From: Budorcas taxicolor | Taxonomy: Eukaryota > Chordata > Mammalia > Artiodactyla > Bovidae | NCBI RefSeq assembly: GCF_023091745.1 | Contig: NC_068935.1 | Location: forward strand, 18,025,775-18,089,774 | Length of the DNA stretch: 64,000 nt | Direction: 5' to 3' | Notes under the pieces: model-generated | What the model saw: the letters and a program-made list of their open reading frames with translations, nothing else | What the model was told of the DNA's origin: nothing | The model's database searches: none | Translations under genes and position numbers: made by a program | Part shown: positions 1 through 9,718 of the stretch, piece after piece | Position numbering within the stretch: the stretch's first letter is position 1 | Layout of the letters: each line of letters opens with the position of its first letter

Positions 1-335
1 GGGGAGGCCGAGGCGCCGAAAGGGGGAGTGGGAGGTGTGAAGAGTGCAGGCGGCTGGGGGGCGGGGAGGCCGGGGAGGGGAGGCGGCCGGGCGGGGAGGC
101 CGAGGGCGTGAAGTGGGGGGGCGGCGAGGGGCCGAGCCGGGCGGGAGCGGGGAGGCGGCGGCGAGGGGGAGGAGAGAGGGAGGGGAAGAAGGAGGAAGCG
201 AGCGCGGCCGCTGCAGGGGGAGGAAGATAGGGAGGAGGAGCCGTGCGCGGCGGCCGTGGCGGCCGCCGGGGGAGCCGAGCGCCGGGGCGCGGGGAGCCGA
301 GCGGGCGCCCAGTCGGGGCCGAGGGCCGACTGCCG
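1..335 (+). other. TMEM164: Probable non-coding exon 1 of TMEM164 (5' part may be promoter)
   Basis: A consensus donor, GTGAGT after CCG, starts at 336. It is the best donor upstream of a strong acceptor at 1036-1037, which fits a non-coding first exon spliced to the exon with the start codon. No ATG occurs in 1-335, so it would be entirely 5' UTR. The 5' boundary is unknown because the transcription start may lie outside the window or anywhere in the GC-rich stretch. This call rests on splice-site appearance and was not checked against transcripts. Confidence 0.55.
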
Positions 336-1000
336 GTGAGTGGAGCCCCGCAGGGCGCGGCGACCCGTCCCTGGGGCCGGGCGGGAGGCGCGGGAAGCTG
401 CGGCGCCGGGGCGGAGGGAGGGGGCCGGCCGGAGCCCAGCCCCCGGCTGGCCCGGCCTCCCGCCCGCCTTTCCTCCCTCCCTCCTGGCTTCCTCCCGCCG
501 CTGCCCGCGCGAGGGGGGCAGGTCCCGGGCGAGCCGCGGGCTGGGGGAGGTGCTGCCCGGAGGGCGGGCGTCTGGGGCCGGGGGGTGGAGCTGGGGGCTC
601 GGGGGTGTACCCGGGGGCGGGAGGCTGGCCCGGGACGGCTCTAAATTGGCTCGGAGGGGCCCGTCGGCGGCGAAGTTGCTCGCTGGGGGCAGAGACGGCC
701 ACGCGGTTGCAGGAGTAAGCGATCCCCCTGTGGCGAGTGCGTGAGACGAGGAGTCCGGCGTCCCCGCCAGCCCCGTCGCCCTCCCCGCCGGCCCGGCCCC
801 GCCAGCTCCCCTCCTGGCCGCCGCGTGTTCCCTCACCGTCTCCCCCGGTTCGCTCCTGCCGCGTCCCCTCAACCCTGGCCCTGACCCTCCCGGCCTCCGA
901 CTTCCCCCGACCCCTGCTTGCTTCGCCACTGCCCTGTTCCCCTTTTCTTCCCTCGCTAGTTACCCCTCCCCGCCTCGTAATTCCCGATGCAATTGCCTCT
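1..1000 (+). promoter_or_regulatory. TMEM164: CpG-island promoter of TMEM164
   Basis: The first kilobase is extremely G+C rich and dense in CpG, and the density drops sharply after about 1000. GC boxes of the Sp1/KLF type are visible at 58-66 and 89-96. I see no TATA box at a suitable place, so dispersed, housekeeping-type initiation is likely. The island runs off the left edge, so its 5' limit and the true transcription start cannot be placed. It lies immediately upstream of, and overlaps, the TMEM164 leader exons. On an X-linked gene such an island would be expected to be methylated on the inactive X in females; that is general knowledge, not read from the sequence. Confidence 0.85.
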
Positions 1001-1037
1001 TTGAGACCTTTTTTTTTTTTCCTCTCCTTCCTTTTAG
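336..1037 (+). other. TMEM164: Probable intron 1 of TMEM164 (702 bp)
   Basis: It begins GTGAGT at 336 and ends with a long pyrimidine tract (about 1009-1035) and AG at 1036-1037. CpG density stays high through most of it. An unspliced leader running through this segment is the alternative: there is then an ATG at 986-988 that would add another upstream ORF. Confidence 0.55.
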
Positions 1038-1317
1038 ATTGGCCAACGGCTCGTTTCCACCCTGCCTCGTTGGTGGCCACTGGAGAAGCGCGGGGGGCTC
1101 CCCAGGCAGCCGTAGGGACAAATTAGAGCCAGCACTTGGCCCCGGGCCTCGCGTGTAGCTTCCCGTCCTCTGCCCTAGTTGCCCCGGTGTCCGGAGGGGG
1201 GTGCGGGGGCGGGGGTGTGCCCTCCGTATATGTCCCACCACCCGGGCCACCCTCGGGGCTTGTGTTCCATCTCGCTCTCGCTTCCTGCACGGTGGTCGTG
1301 GGGAGCCACTTTGCATC
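1038..1317 (+). other. TMEM164: 5' UTR part of TMEM164 exon 2
   Basis: This is leader sequence between the predicted acceptor at 1036-1037 and the TMEM164 start codon at 1318. It contains one ATG, at 1230, which opens an overlapping upstream ORF. The frame of the main ORF stays open upstream of 1318 but has no in-frame ATG, so 1318 is the natural start. Confidence 0.7.
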
Positions 1318-1331
1318 ATGTCCCGGTATAG
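1230..1331 (+). promoter_or_regulatory. Upstream ORF overlapping the TMEM164 start codon
   Basis: An ATG at 1230 opens 33 sense codons and stops at TAG 1329-1331, 14 bases inside the TMEM164 coding sequence and in a different frame (+1). The uORF start context is weak (T at -3, T at +4), while the main ATG has A at -3 (1315). Ribosomes would therefore be expected to leak past the uORF often, but those that use it terminate beyond the main ATG. This is a recognised arrangement for damping translation. The peptide itself has no recognisable domain. Confidence 0.7.
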
Positions 1332-1707
1332 CTACCAAAGTCTCCTGGACTGGCTCTATGGGGGCGTGGACCCCAGCTTTGCGGGCAATGGGGGCCCCGA
1401 CTGTGCTGCCTTCCTCTCTTGGCAGCAGCGGCTGCTGGAAAGTGTGGTGGTCCTGACCCTGGCCCTGTTGGAGATCCTGGTGGCCCTGCGGCACATCCTG
1501 AGGCAGACGGAGGAGGACGGTAGGGGTGGCCGTGGCTGCCAGCCAGAGCAGGTGACCCAGCGGCCAGAGGAAGGCAAAGAGAGCCTGAGCAAGAATCTGC
1601 TCTTAGTAGCCTTGTGCCTGACCTTCGGGGTGGAGGTGGGCTTTAAGTTCGCCACCAAGACCGTCATCTACCTGCTCAACCCCTGTCACCTGGTCACCAT
1701 GATGCAT
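1318..1707 (+). CDS. TMEM164: TMEM164 first coding segment, codons 1-130 (exon 2), partial
   Basis: The reading frame starts MSRYSYQSLLDWLYGG and matches the mammalian transmembrane protein 164 N-terminus as I know it. It carries a short N-terminal segment, a hydrophobic helix at about residues 42-60, a polar acidic loop at about 62-92 (Q/E/G rich), a second hydrophobic stretch at about 93-109 and a NPCH motif at 121-124. TMEM164 is a multi-pass membrane protein reported to act as an acyltransferase forming arachidonoyl ether phospholipids, with a role in ferroptosis; as I recall, the catalytic cysteine is Cys123, which is present here. The segment ends MMH at 1705-1707, followed by the donor GTGAGT at 1708, in phase 0. 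The protein is usually about 297 residues, so the C-terminal part lies in exons beyond this window. The ATG at 1318 has A at -3. An open frame continues past the donor to 1791, but that tail is intronic. Confidence 0.93.
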
Positions 1708-2050
1708 GTGAGTCTGTTGACTTCCCCCACCCCTTCCCGGCAGCCTCAGCCAGCAGAGTCATTTGTGTGCTCAAGACACTTGGCCGCATAGAGCACCTCA
1801 CCCCTGCGGGCGGTGGGACCCTTAAAAATGGTTTTCCAACGAGTGGCTGTTTGGGTGCGGATTTCAGATTTGGCTTCCTTCCACCTTTGCACAATGCGTC
1901 AGCCCTACGGTGGTGGTGAGCCCTGGGAAAGTCTAGCACTCAGGCCAGCGGCCCCTCCCCTCCCAGGCCTACCCTGGCCTTTTGCCAGCAGGAAGTCTGA
2001 CCCCAGCCAGGTTCCCTTTCTGGATCACCAGAGGGCAGCCATGGGCCAAC

Positions 2051-2105
2051 ACCCCCCCTCATTCCCTCTGCCCCCGCCCCCCCCCCCCACATTCCCTCTG
2101 CCACA
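2051..2105. repeat. C-rich 30-bp imperfect tandem duplication
   Basis: Two copies of CATTCCCTCTGCC (at 2060 and 2090) are separated by C runs, giving a period of 30 bp. Confidence 0.6.
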
Positions 2106-3511
2106 ATTTCCCAGAGGCCTGGTGGCTTTCTTTCCTGGAGGTGGTCACAGAAGGTTCCAGTTTCCACTGTCATACTTGGGGGAAATACTTTTGTAGGTTT
2201 CTCTTAATGACTTTCTTTTGGGAGTTTACGGTCTTAGAGTGAGGTCTGCCTTTTGAGTTCTGAGGTGTCAGAGCAGCACCAAACTCCAACTCACTGCACT
2301 CTGAAGCAGACCCCAGGCAGACTCGTGACCTCTTCTCTGTCTGTGGTGAGAGGGTATTTATTTCCTGCAAACCTCTCCATCTTATCACTCTTATTCTCTC
2401 TCCTGAGGTCACAGTCCAGGGGTGCCCAGAGAGCTGATTTCTTTATCTCCCATTAGCGGTGCTAAGAAAAACAAATGAGATTGAAAAAGGAAAGTTGCCA
2501 GATACATAAAAATAATCTGGGTGAGCACCAACCAAGAGCGAGACTGTCTTTTTGTACTCAGCCTGTGTAGAGAAATGATCTAAAACTATAATATCACGGA
2601 AGGGTAGGAAGAGGAGAAGGGGTGGGGTGGGATGGGGGGCTGTCTCTTTTAGATTTCAGGCTGTGGAAAACCTGGTGTGTTTTATTCAGGGACAGTTGTG
2701 AAACCTGTCATTAGCATCTTTATTGCTTTTATATTTGTAGAAGGTTGTTTTCTCAGGAGACTCGTGACAACCTTGTGTGGGGCAGGAGGTTGAGATAATT
2801 GTCTCGGTTTCACAGGCCTGGCGCGGGGACTCGGGAATGGGAGGTTGCTCGCTTGCAACCAAAAGATGAATTAGCTTTCTGGGTTGGAAAGCTAACCCAC
2901 CCTCTTTGGGGTTTCGGACTGCAGAGCAGTCTCTGGGAGGCTGATGCTGATCAGCATGGTGCTGCCTGTTTACGCTGCGGATGCTTGCTAGCTCTGTGTT
3001 GTAGGAAGTCCTTGGATGGCAGGTTCTTGGCCTCAGTTTCCCAATCTGGAAACTGGTGAATGACCACAGACCCCTATCAGTCTTGCAGATGTGGTAAGGA
3101 GGTGTAGACAGATTTAGAATAAAGCAGCTCTTAGTGATGGGATGGCTCTAAGCATCCAGTAGGCTTGGAGTGGGTAGCATTTTTTTAAGAGATCTTCTTG
3201 GGAAGTGATGCCATTCACAGGAAACCCAAGGGCTCCCCCAGTTAGACCTTCTGTGTAAATTTGAGCCTGTCCTCTTTCTTTCTATTTTTTTTTTTTTTTA
3301 ATGAATGGGCTTTTTGTTAATGAAAGGAAACAACGCATCTCAGCCATTGCTATGTGAGGCTCTTGGGACAGGAGTGCTTTTTTTGGATGGCAGGTGGTGA
3401 GGGTCAGAGGGTGCCTCTTCGACAAAGGGGTCTTGAGGCCTCTGACAACCACATATCTAGAAGGTCAACAAAGAACTAAATTCAGCCCGATTGGGGCTGC
3501 TGCTGGGGTGA

Positions 3512-3519
3512 TGACGTCA
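3512..3519. promoter_or_regulatory. Palindromic CRE (TGACGTCA)
   Basis: A perfect full-site cAMP response element palindrome, the CREB/ATF class site, lies about 2.2 kb downstream of the start codon. It is in repeat-free intron. Its CpG has been retained. Function is unproven. Confidence 0.5.
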
Positions 3520-4052
3520 AACCTGGCAGCACCATGGTTTTCAGTGGAAAGGTTTTTAGAGGCTTTTAGAAGACTCTGGAGGCTTCGTTCTGGCATTAAT
3601 TAGTTGTGTGACTTTGGGGAAAGTACTTGTCCTGGCTGTCAGTCTGCCTGGCTGCAAAACGAGGCAGAGTTGAATTTCTAGGTCTTGACAATCTGTGTGC
3701 TGTGCTTCTTTCCTTCATAAGCAGTGCCCGGGGGTGCCACACAGAGCTATTCCAGAAATGGCTTTTGGTCTCCTCGCCAATTTCAGGTGGTCATGGTTCA
3801 TCTTCTCATCCTCATCTTTCGCTCCCTGTGTCTTCCCCATAAAGTAAACCTGAGAAGGCCACCCTTAGGGATCCATATAGATGATGTTGGCCCTCAGGGG
3901 CTGAGTGCTACAGAGAGATGGATGTTTGGGGAACTGTGAACTGATTCCTGTCACTATGCTTTTGCTGTTGTCCCATGCCATTACAACAGATGGAAACAGT
4001 TTTCTAACTTGGCTACAGTAATGACTAACGATAATAAGTATGGTTAGTATTT

Positions 4053-4224
4053 GGGCTTCCCTGGTGGCTCAGACAGTAAAGAATCTGCCTGCAATGCCAG
4101 AGATACAGGTTTGATCCCTGGGTCAGGAAGATCCCTTGGAGGAGGGCATGGCAACCGACTCCAGTGTTCTTGTGGGAAGAATCCCATGGACAGAGGAGCC
4201 TGGGGGGCTATAGTCCATGGGGTT
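4053..4224 (+). mobile_element. Bov-tA SINE
   Basis: It begins with the GGGCTTCCCTGGTGGCTC head and runs through the tRNA-like body to the TCCATGGGGTTG segment. The 3' end abuts an oppositely oriented copy. Confidence 0.92.
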
Positions 4225-4225
4225 G

Positions 4226-4442
4226 TGTGTTAGTCATGTGTTAGTCGCTCAGTCGTGCCCGACTCCTTGTGACCCCATGGACTGCAGTCCACCAGGTTCC
4301 TCTGTCCATGAGATTTTCCAGGCAAGGATACTGGAGTGGGTTGCCATTTCCTTCTCCAGGGGATCTTCCTAACCCAGGGATCGAACCCAGGTCTCCTGCA
4401 CTGTAGGCAAATTCTTTACTGACTGAGCTACAAGGGAAGCCC
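4226..4442 (-). mobile_element. Bov-tA SINE, inverted relative to its neighbour
   Basis: Antisense copy: GTTAGTCGCTCAGTCGTG at the left and GGGAAGCCC at the right end. With the preceding + copy it forms a nearly spacer-free inverted pair of about 390 bp. Confidence 0.92.
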
Positions 4443-7222
4443 GTCCATGGGGTTAGTATTAATAATACTTTACATCTGTCTAGCTCTTAACTTTTATAAG
4501 ACGCTTTCACACACACTATCTTCTTTAGGGTTATGCTAGATAAGCTTGAGCCTGGACAGAGAGATGTTAAAATTTATCCTGTGACTGTGTGTGTTCCAAA
4601 GGGGAAGTGTTGAATACAAATACTTTGGCAAGTGAATTAGCTGAGTTAGCCTATATCATGACAGTAAATTCTGTGGAGTTCAGAGGTCCTGATAAGGAAA
4701 GGGAGACATGAGCTGAATTGAAAGCAGGAGCTTAGAAACATTTCTGATGTGTGTCTCTCAATAAGATGACTCAATTATAGCTTTATAGAAGGCCTTGTTC
4801 TGCAGAGGCAGTGTAAGTTTGTACTAAGGGCAGTATTACTTTCAGCCAGGAAATGGAAGCACTGGAGGGAGAATGACTAGTCTCCTTACCTCCCGTTTTT
4901 CAGGCTGTAAATTATTTACTCCCAAGGCCTTTGATACACAGACCCTCCTCATAGCCATGCTGCCTTTGGGCAACTGCCAGCTTTAGAAGCACAGGGCAGG
5001 GTACTTCTTGTGTTCGAGTCCTGTTCTTGAATAATATTCCTGCTGTCAGGTTTGTTTTTCGCCTCGTCTATTATCTCAAGGGCCCTGGAACCTGGGACTG
5101 GTGGAGGTTTGTAGGATTAAACCAGCACCTTCTCACATCTGACTTAAGCCGGGAATGCTTGAGGGTTCTTGGAATCAGCAAGCACCAGGATTAACGCACC
5201 ACTGTTAAACCCCTTGCTGAATATCAGTGGTGTTTACCCATTACACCAAGAAGTAATTCTTCAAGCGTGGCTAGCTAGTCCGGCTAGCTAGTCCGTATGG
5301 GTGACACGGAATGAATTTACTGACTGTTTATGCTGTTTACAAAACAAAACAGAACAAAACGGAAATCACACTGCCAGCAAGGTACTGGCAGGCGTGGCTT
5401 TAGAACCCAGCTGTCAACAGTGGGAATTGGGGCTTTAGCAGGAAGAGATTCTCATAGCTATTTAAGTCCTAAAATCTACAGTTTCTTAGTGGAAGGGTTA
5501 AAATGCCAGACCGTTTGACTGATTGTGTCTGTAAAAACTCATGGCCTTTTATCCTTTGCATCTAGTTAGATTGTCTCTGTCTTAGGAACTTAAGGCAGAG
5601 ATCAAATTTTGGATGTCTTGTCTAATTGTCCACTTCCGGTTGGTTGTGTATGTCTGTCAGTATCTCCCAGTTGGGCCCTGAACCTGGTGGGGCATAGCAT
5701 ATGCCGTTTAACCCTCCGTGTCTCTGTGCATAAGGCACTCTGGATCTCAGCTGGACATTTGCCAAATAATAACTGATGCTATTGACCCCTGAGCACCAAG
5801 CCTCTGGTTTTTAGCCTTTAAGACCAAGTGAGCCCCATCCTTTTTTAAGAGTTAGCGTTGCTATTTTTCTGTCTTTATGATATATTAGAAGGCTGATGTC
5901 CACCAAATATGGCTAACCTGCTTTTGTCTCACTGTTTACTTTCCTACGTCACTCTGCTGAAAGCACAGAATGGCATATATTCAGAATGGTCCTGAGCTTT
6001 TTGTGACACCTTTTGGAACTCACTGAAGGTACACGGGTATGTTATATTTGCTCTGTGATGGATTTGTTTTAGAGAAAACCTGATAGATTTGAGAACTAGG
6101 CATTTTTGTCCCCTGCCTCCTTGACTTTCAGACCAACCGCACCTCTTCATCCCCATCTGTTGCCTGGAGCACTGATAACTGCTCCTGGTTGCAACTGATG
6201 TTGGTGGGTAATGGGTGCAATGAGGGATCCAGCCATCTGCTGGCTTATCAGATGGACTGTGTCCTGTGTCATCAGTCCAGGGGGGCATAAGGGGGTGATG
6301 TTTATATGGGCCTCAGCAGTGAGGCATGATATTCCTTTTTAGTTTGTTTTATATTATCTCCCAAGGAAATTTGCAGAGAATTTTTCATTGTTACAGTCTT
6401 TGACAAAGTCCCTTCCATTATAAGGGAAATGGTGTGCATTGGTGGATTAAGCAACCCATAGACAGCTCTGGGATTTAAAATGATGATACCAGTTTTGCTT
6501 GTCGCCTGCTAGGGAACCCGAGCAAGTTATTTAGCTTTTTCCTATCTTGATCTTCTTCATGAAATGGGCCACATGGAAACAAAGCATTTTAATCCTCTGA
6601 ATAGCTCTGTGGTCACTTAAATAGACGCTAGGTACAGCTGATCAGAGCTGGCAGATGACCACTAGATTTTTTTCCTCTGATTCAGAAACTGACAAACCTC
6701 AACTTCTTTTCACCTTTCTTGATAGCTCTTAGAATCCATTCCTCTAATTAGTTCTGTTGCTTTTCTCTGGATCCTTGCCCGCGCCTGCATACCCTTCTCA
6801 TACACAGTCTATAAAACTGGATACTGTGACCAGAGGTCCAGCCCACACCCAGCAGAGAGGAAAGATTTCTTTTCTCAGCCTTTTCTCACTGTGCACCTGT
6901 TAATACAATGCAGCCTGGAGCTTGCTGTTAAGTAATAGAATGCAGCAGGCTCCTACTCAGGGGGTGATCCACAGGCCCCCTGAATTTTTGTCCCTTTGCC
7001 ATGGAAGTACCTCCTTCATCACTGTCTTCATGGGATCTGTCGTGAATTCCTCCCCTCTGTAGATGGTCCTGAAGATTCTCCTCTGGGAAACTTTCCAGTT
7101 GACCTTGACTCCACAGTTATTCCACTCATTCCACCAATACCTCTTGTCCTCCTTTCCCAACTCTGAATATTCCTCAGACTGTTAGCCTCTTTAACATTTG
7201 CCTTTGTGTGAAAAAATTGCAA
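4443..7222. other. Unidentified intronic sequence
   Basis: No repeat family was recognised with confidence. It contains a perfect 13-bp tandem duplication at 5269. No coding evidence was seen; the open frames are short and without recognisable domains. Confidence 0.4.
5269..5294. repeat. Perfect 13-bp tandem duplication
   Basis: GGCTAGCTAGTCC occurs twice head to tail (5269-5281, 5282-5294) with no mismatch. Confidence 0.9.
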
Positions 7223-7426
7223 GCGTTGGTTGCTCAGTCATGTCCTACTCTTTGTGACACCATGGTCTGTAGCCCACCAGGTTCCTCTGTCCATGGGATT
7301 TTCCAGGCAAGAATACTGGAGTGGGTTGCCATTCCCTTCTCCAGGAAATCTTCCTAACCCAGGGATTGAATCCAGGTCTCCTGCATTGTAGGCAGATTCT
7401 TTACCATCTGAGCCACCAGGGAAGCG
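7223..7426 (-). mobile_element. Bov-tA SINE
   Basis: Full-length antisense copy from TTGCTCAGTCATGTCC to CCACCAGGGAAGC. Confidence 0.92.
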
Positions 7427-8164
7427 CATGGCTTTGTATACAAGTAGGTAGTTTGGTAAGTGTTCAACTGGGTTGTTTGATTTTACATGTTTGTTCATTC
7501 TCAACCATTATCGTGTATACTTTTCTTTAAGGAAAGGAGTAGTATTTTTTTCCCCTCTGTAACACCCTGCAGAGCTTAATACAATACTGTATGTGCACAT
7601 TAATTGCTTAATGTGTAGTGTGCCTGGGTAATGCTGGCTGACTGACTGGCTGACAGAACTGACTTTTTTCTTTTCTTTTTCCCTCTGGTGGTTCTGTCTG
7701 TGTTCCCTTGAGGTCTCATGGGCACAGTTCCTGTGTCTCCTGTGCCTATTAAGAGAAACTCCTGTCTGGGTGTTTTTTTTTTTTTTTTTTTGAAATAGCC
7801 AGAAAGAGAGGTGGTTTTGCCTCCAGCTCACACATCTTTTTGTTGAATTTCCATCACAAAGAGCTGGTTATTAGGAACTCCAGCCCATTCTCTGCCCCAA
7901 GTTTCTGCTCACTTTCATTGCACTGAGGAAATTGCACTGTTGGATCTTGGTCTTAAATCCCTTGGTTTGACATCTGGAAATGTCTCCTTTCTTCTTTTCC
8001 TCCTTTAATATCAGACATTAAAAAAACTGTTATTAAGCTGATAACTCACTTTCTATCTCTCCCCTTTTATATTTTTCAATAGCTTGTTCACTGTCATCAT
8101 GCTTCATTGAAATACCCTTTGCAAGAGCCAGACTTCTCAACTTCTGGTCTTTCATATATTTTTG
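7427..8164. other. Unidentified intronic sequence with poly-T
   Basis: It contains a T run of about 20 at 7772-7791 and short CTGACTGA repeats near 7635. Nothing else was recognised. Confidence 0.4.
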
Positions 8165-8325
8165 TTGTTAACTTTGTTTGTGTTCAGCTTTGTGAGGTAT
8201 AATCGACAAAGAAAATTGTAAGATATTTAAAGTGCACAACATGATTTGATTATGCATACATCATGAAAGGACTCCCCACCTCCAACTGAGTTCACTAACA
8301 CATCCGCGATCTTTCATATCCTTTG
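8165..8325 (-). mobile_element. Old L1 3'-end fragment
   Basis: Antisense to the mammalian L1M 3' UTR (TGAGGTATAATCGACAAAG..., TTTAAAGTGCACAACATG) and diverged. Confidence 0.65.
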
Positions 8326-8399
8326 TTAAATTGAGAGCATCTTCTGCCAGTAACTGACTGACTGGACCTGATGTGGAGTGCAGTGCTTTTCTAATTTTC

Positions 8400-8568
8400 T
8401 TTGTGAAAGATTCCCTTGGAGCCTTGTTCTCATGCAGATGCCTGGCTCTCCACTCAGAGTCTAAGTCAGTCTAGGTCCTATAGGGTGGGGACGGGAACCT
8501 GCATTTATTACAGTCTCCTCAGTGATTCTGATGCCGGTGAGCATTAGATCCCACACTGAGAGACATTA
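8400..8568 (+). mobile_element. MER5A-like hAT fragment
   Basis: The order of features (GAACCTGCATTT, TGATTCTGATGC, CCACACTGAGAG end) fits the right part of a MER5A-type non-autonomous Charlie element. It is old and diverged. Confidence 0.55.
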
Positions 8569-8591
8569 TCTAGTGGCTAAAGTATGAGGTC

Positions 8592-8862
8592 GGAGAAGGC
8601 AATGGCACCCCACTCCAGTACTCTTGCCTGGAAAATCCCATGGGTAGAGGAGCCTGGTGGGCTGCAGTCCATGGGGTCGCTAAGAGTCTGACACAGCTGA
8701 GCGACTTCACTTTCACTTTTCACATTCATGCATTGGAGAAGGAAATGACAACCCACTCCAGTGTTCTTGCGTGGAGAAACCCAGGGACAGCGGAGCCTGG
8801 TGGGCTGCTGTCTATGGGGTCGCACAGAGTCGGACACGACTGAAGTGACTTAGCAGCAGCAA
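8592..8862 (+). mobile_element. Bov-A2 dimeric SINE
   Basis: Two BovA monomers joined by the CACTTTCACTTTTCAC linker, ending in AGCAGCAGC. The left monomer begins GGAGAAGGCAATGGCACC. Confidence 0.92.
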
Positions 8863-9017
8863 AGCATGAGGTGCGATGTTGCTTCAGATGCTCTTCCTGA
8901 TTGGTGTGATTCTGGTGGCCTGTGGGTGGGCATTTGGTCTTCTGGTGGTACCTTGGTATTTATGTGGGTGTTAAATAAGGTGGTTGAAATTAGAGGTTGA
9001 AGACCCTGAGTTATTGT

Positions 9018-9179
9018 GAGGTGGATTTTAAGGTAACTTTGGCTTTCCAGTGGCCTGTTGGGTGCCTGTGGCTTTTATCAGTGGAGGATTTCAGCCAAGA
9101 GGTGGATTTTAAGGTAACTTTGGCGTTCCAGTGGCCTGTTGGGTGCCTGTGGCTTTTATCAGTGGAGGATTTCAGCCAA
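9018..9179. repeat. 81-bp tandem duplication, one mismatch
   Basis: Copies are 9018-9098 and 9099-9179. They differ only at 9044 (T) versus 9125 (G). The unit is not part of a repeat I recognise. Near identity indicates a young duplication. Confidence 0.95.
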
Positions 9180-9329
9180 ACCTCTTTTTAATCACCTTCC
9201 AGTCCTCCTACACTCCTTTACCATTCTTGCAGTGTTGGAGATCTTTGGGAACTAACAAGATGAAATACTGACACAGAATTATTGCATCCTAGTTCTCTAT
9301 TTGCAGGACTTTAGTTTTAAATGCTCATG

Positions 9330-9590
9330 GAAATGTATTCATTCTTGCATGTATTCAGCAAACATTTGTCCGGTGCCTGTTGTCTGTCAAACATTGTGCC
9401 AGGCACTGGAGATTCAAAGGTAAATAAGAAACATTCTTTGCCTTCATGTTGCCCACAGTTGAGACAGGCAAGAAAAAAAAGATCAACTAAATTACAACGT
9501 GACGTGTATGGTAACAGGTTTGAACAAAACATAGAGAACCAGAGGGTTTTTCTTTTTTCCTGATGCAATTAAGGAAAGCATACTGGAGGA
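9330..9590 (-). mobile_element. L2 3'-end fragment
   Basis: ATTCATT...TTCAGCAAACATTTGTCC followed by TGTGCCAGGCACTGGAGAT is the antisense L2 terminus. Confidence 0.65.
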
Positions 9591-9604
9591 GGCGACATTT
9601 GACT

Positions 9605-9718
9605 CACTAAGGGGACATGTTAGCTCTTTGAGAGCAGGGGTCCTTGTTTATTTTCTATCATAGTGGCTCTCATAGGACCCACCTCATAGTAGGTGCTCAA
9701 TATACGTGTGAATGAATG
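9605..9718 (+). mobile_element. L2 3'-end fragment
   Basis: TTTGAGAGCAGGGGTCC ... TAGTAGGTGCTCAATATACG ... TGAATGAATGA is the sense L2 3' terminus. It lies tail to tail with the antisense L2 just upstream. Confidence 0.75.

Larger units (their letters stand above)
1708..4052. other. Proximal intron 2, mostly single-copy
   Basis: No clear interspersed repeat was recognised. It holds a C-rich stretch with a 30-bp partial duplication near 2051-2105, poly-T at about 3283-3299 and a palindromic CRE at 3512. Proximity to the CpG island makes it a reasonable place for promoter-proximal regulatory sites, but none can be proved from sequence alone. Confidence 0.5.

Noticed and set aside
44..1126. Long G/R/P-rich open frames at the left edge on the + strand
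   Set aside because: They exist because CpG-island sequence has few stop codons. None starts with ATG in a supported exon, and they cross predicted splice sites.
960..1667. Minus-strand open frames opposite the TMEM164 exon
   Set aside because: They are shadows of the conserved + strand coding exon and GC-rich leader, with no domain or conservation signal.
1708..1791. C-terminal extension of TMEM164 past codon 130
   Set aside because: The frame stays open by chance after a consensus donor. The known protein continues with different residues from the next exon.
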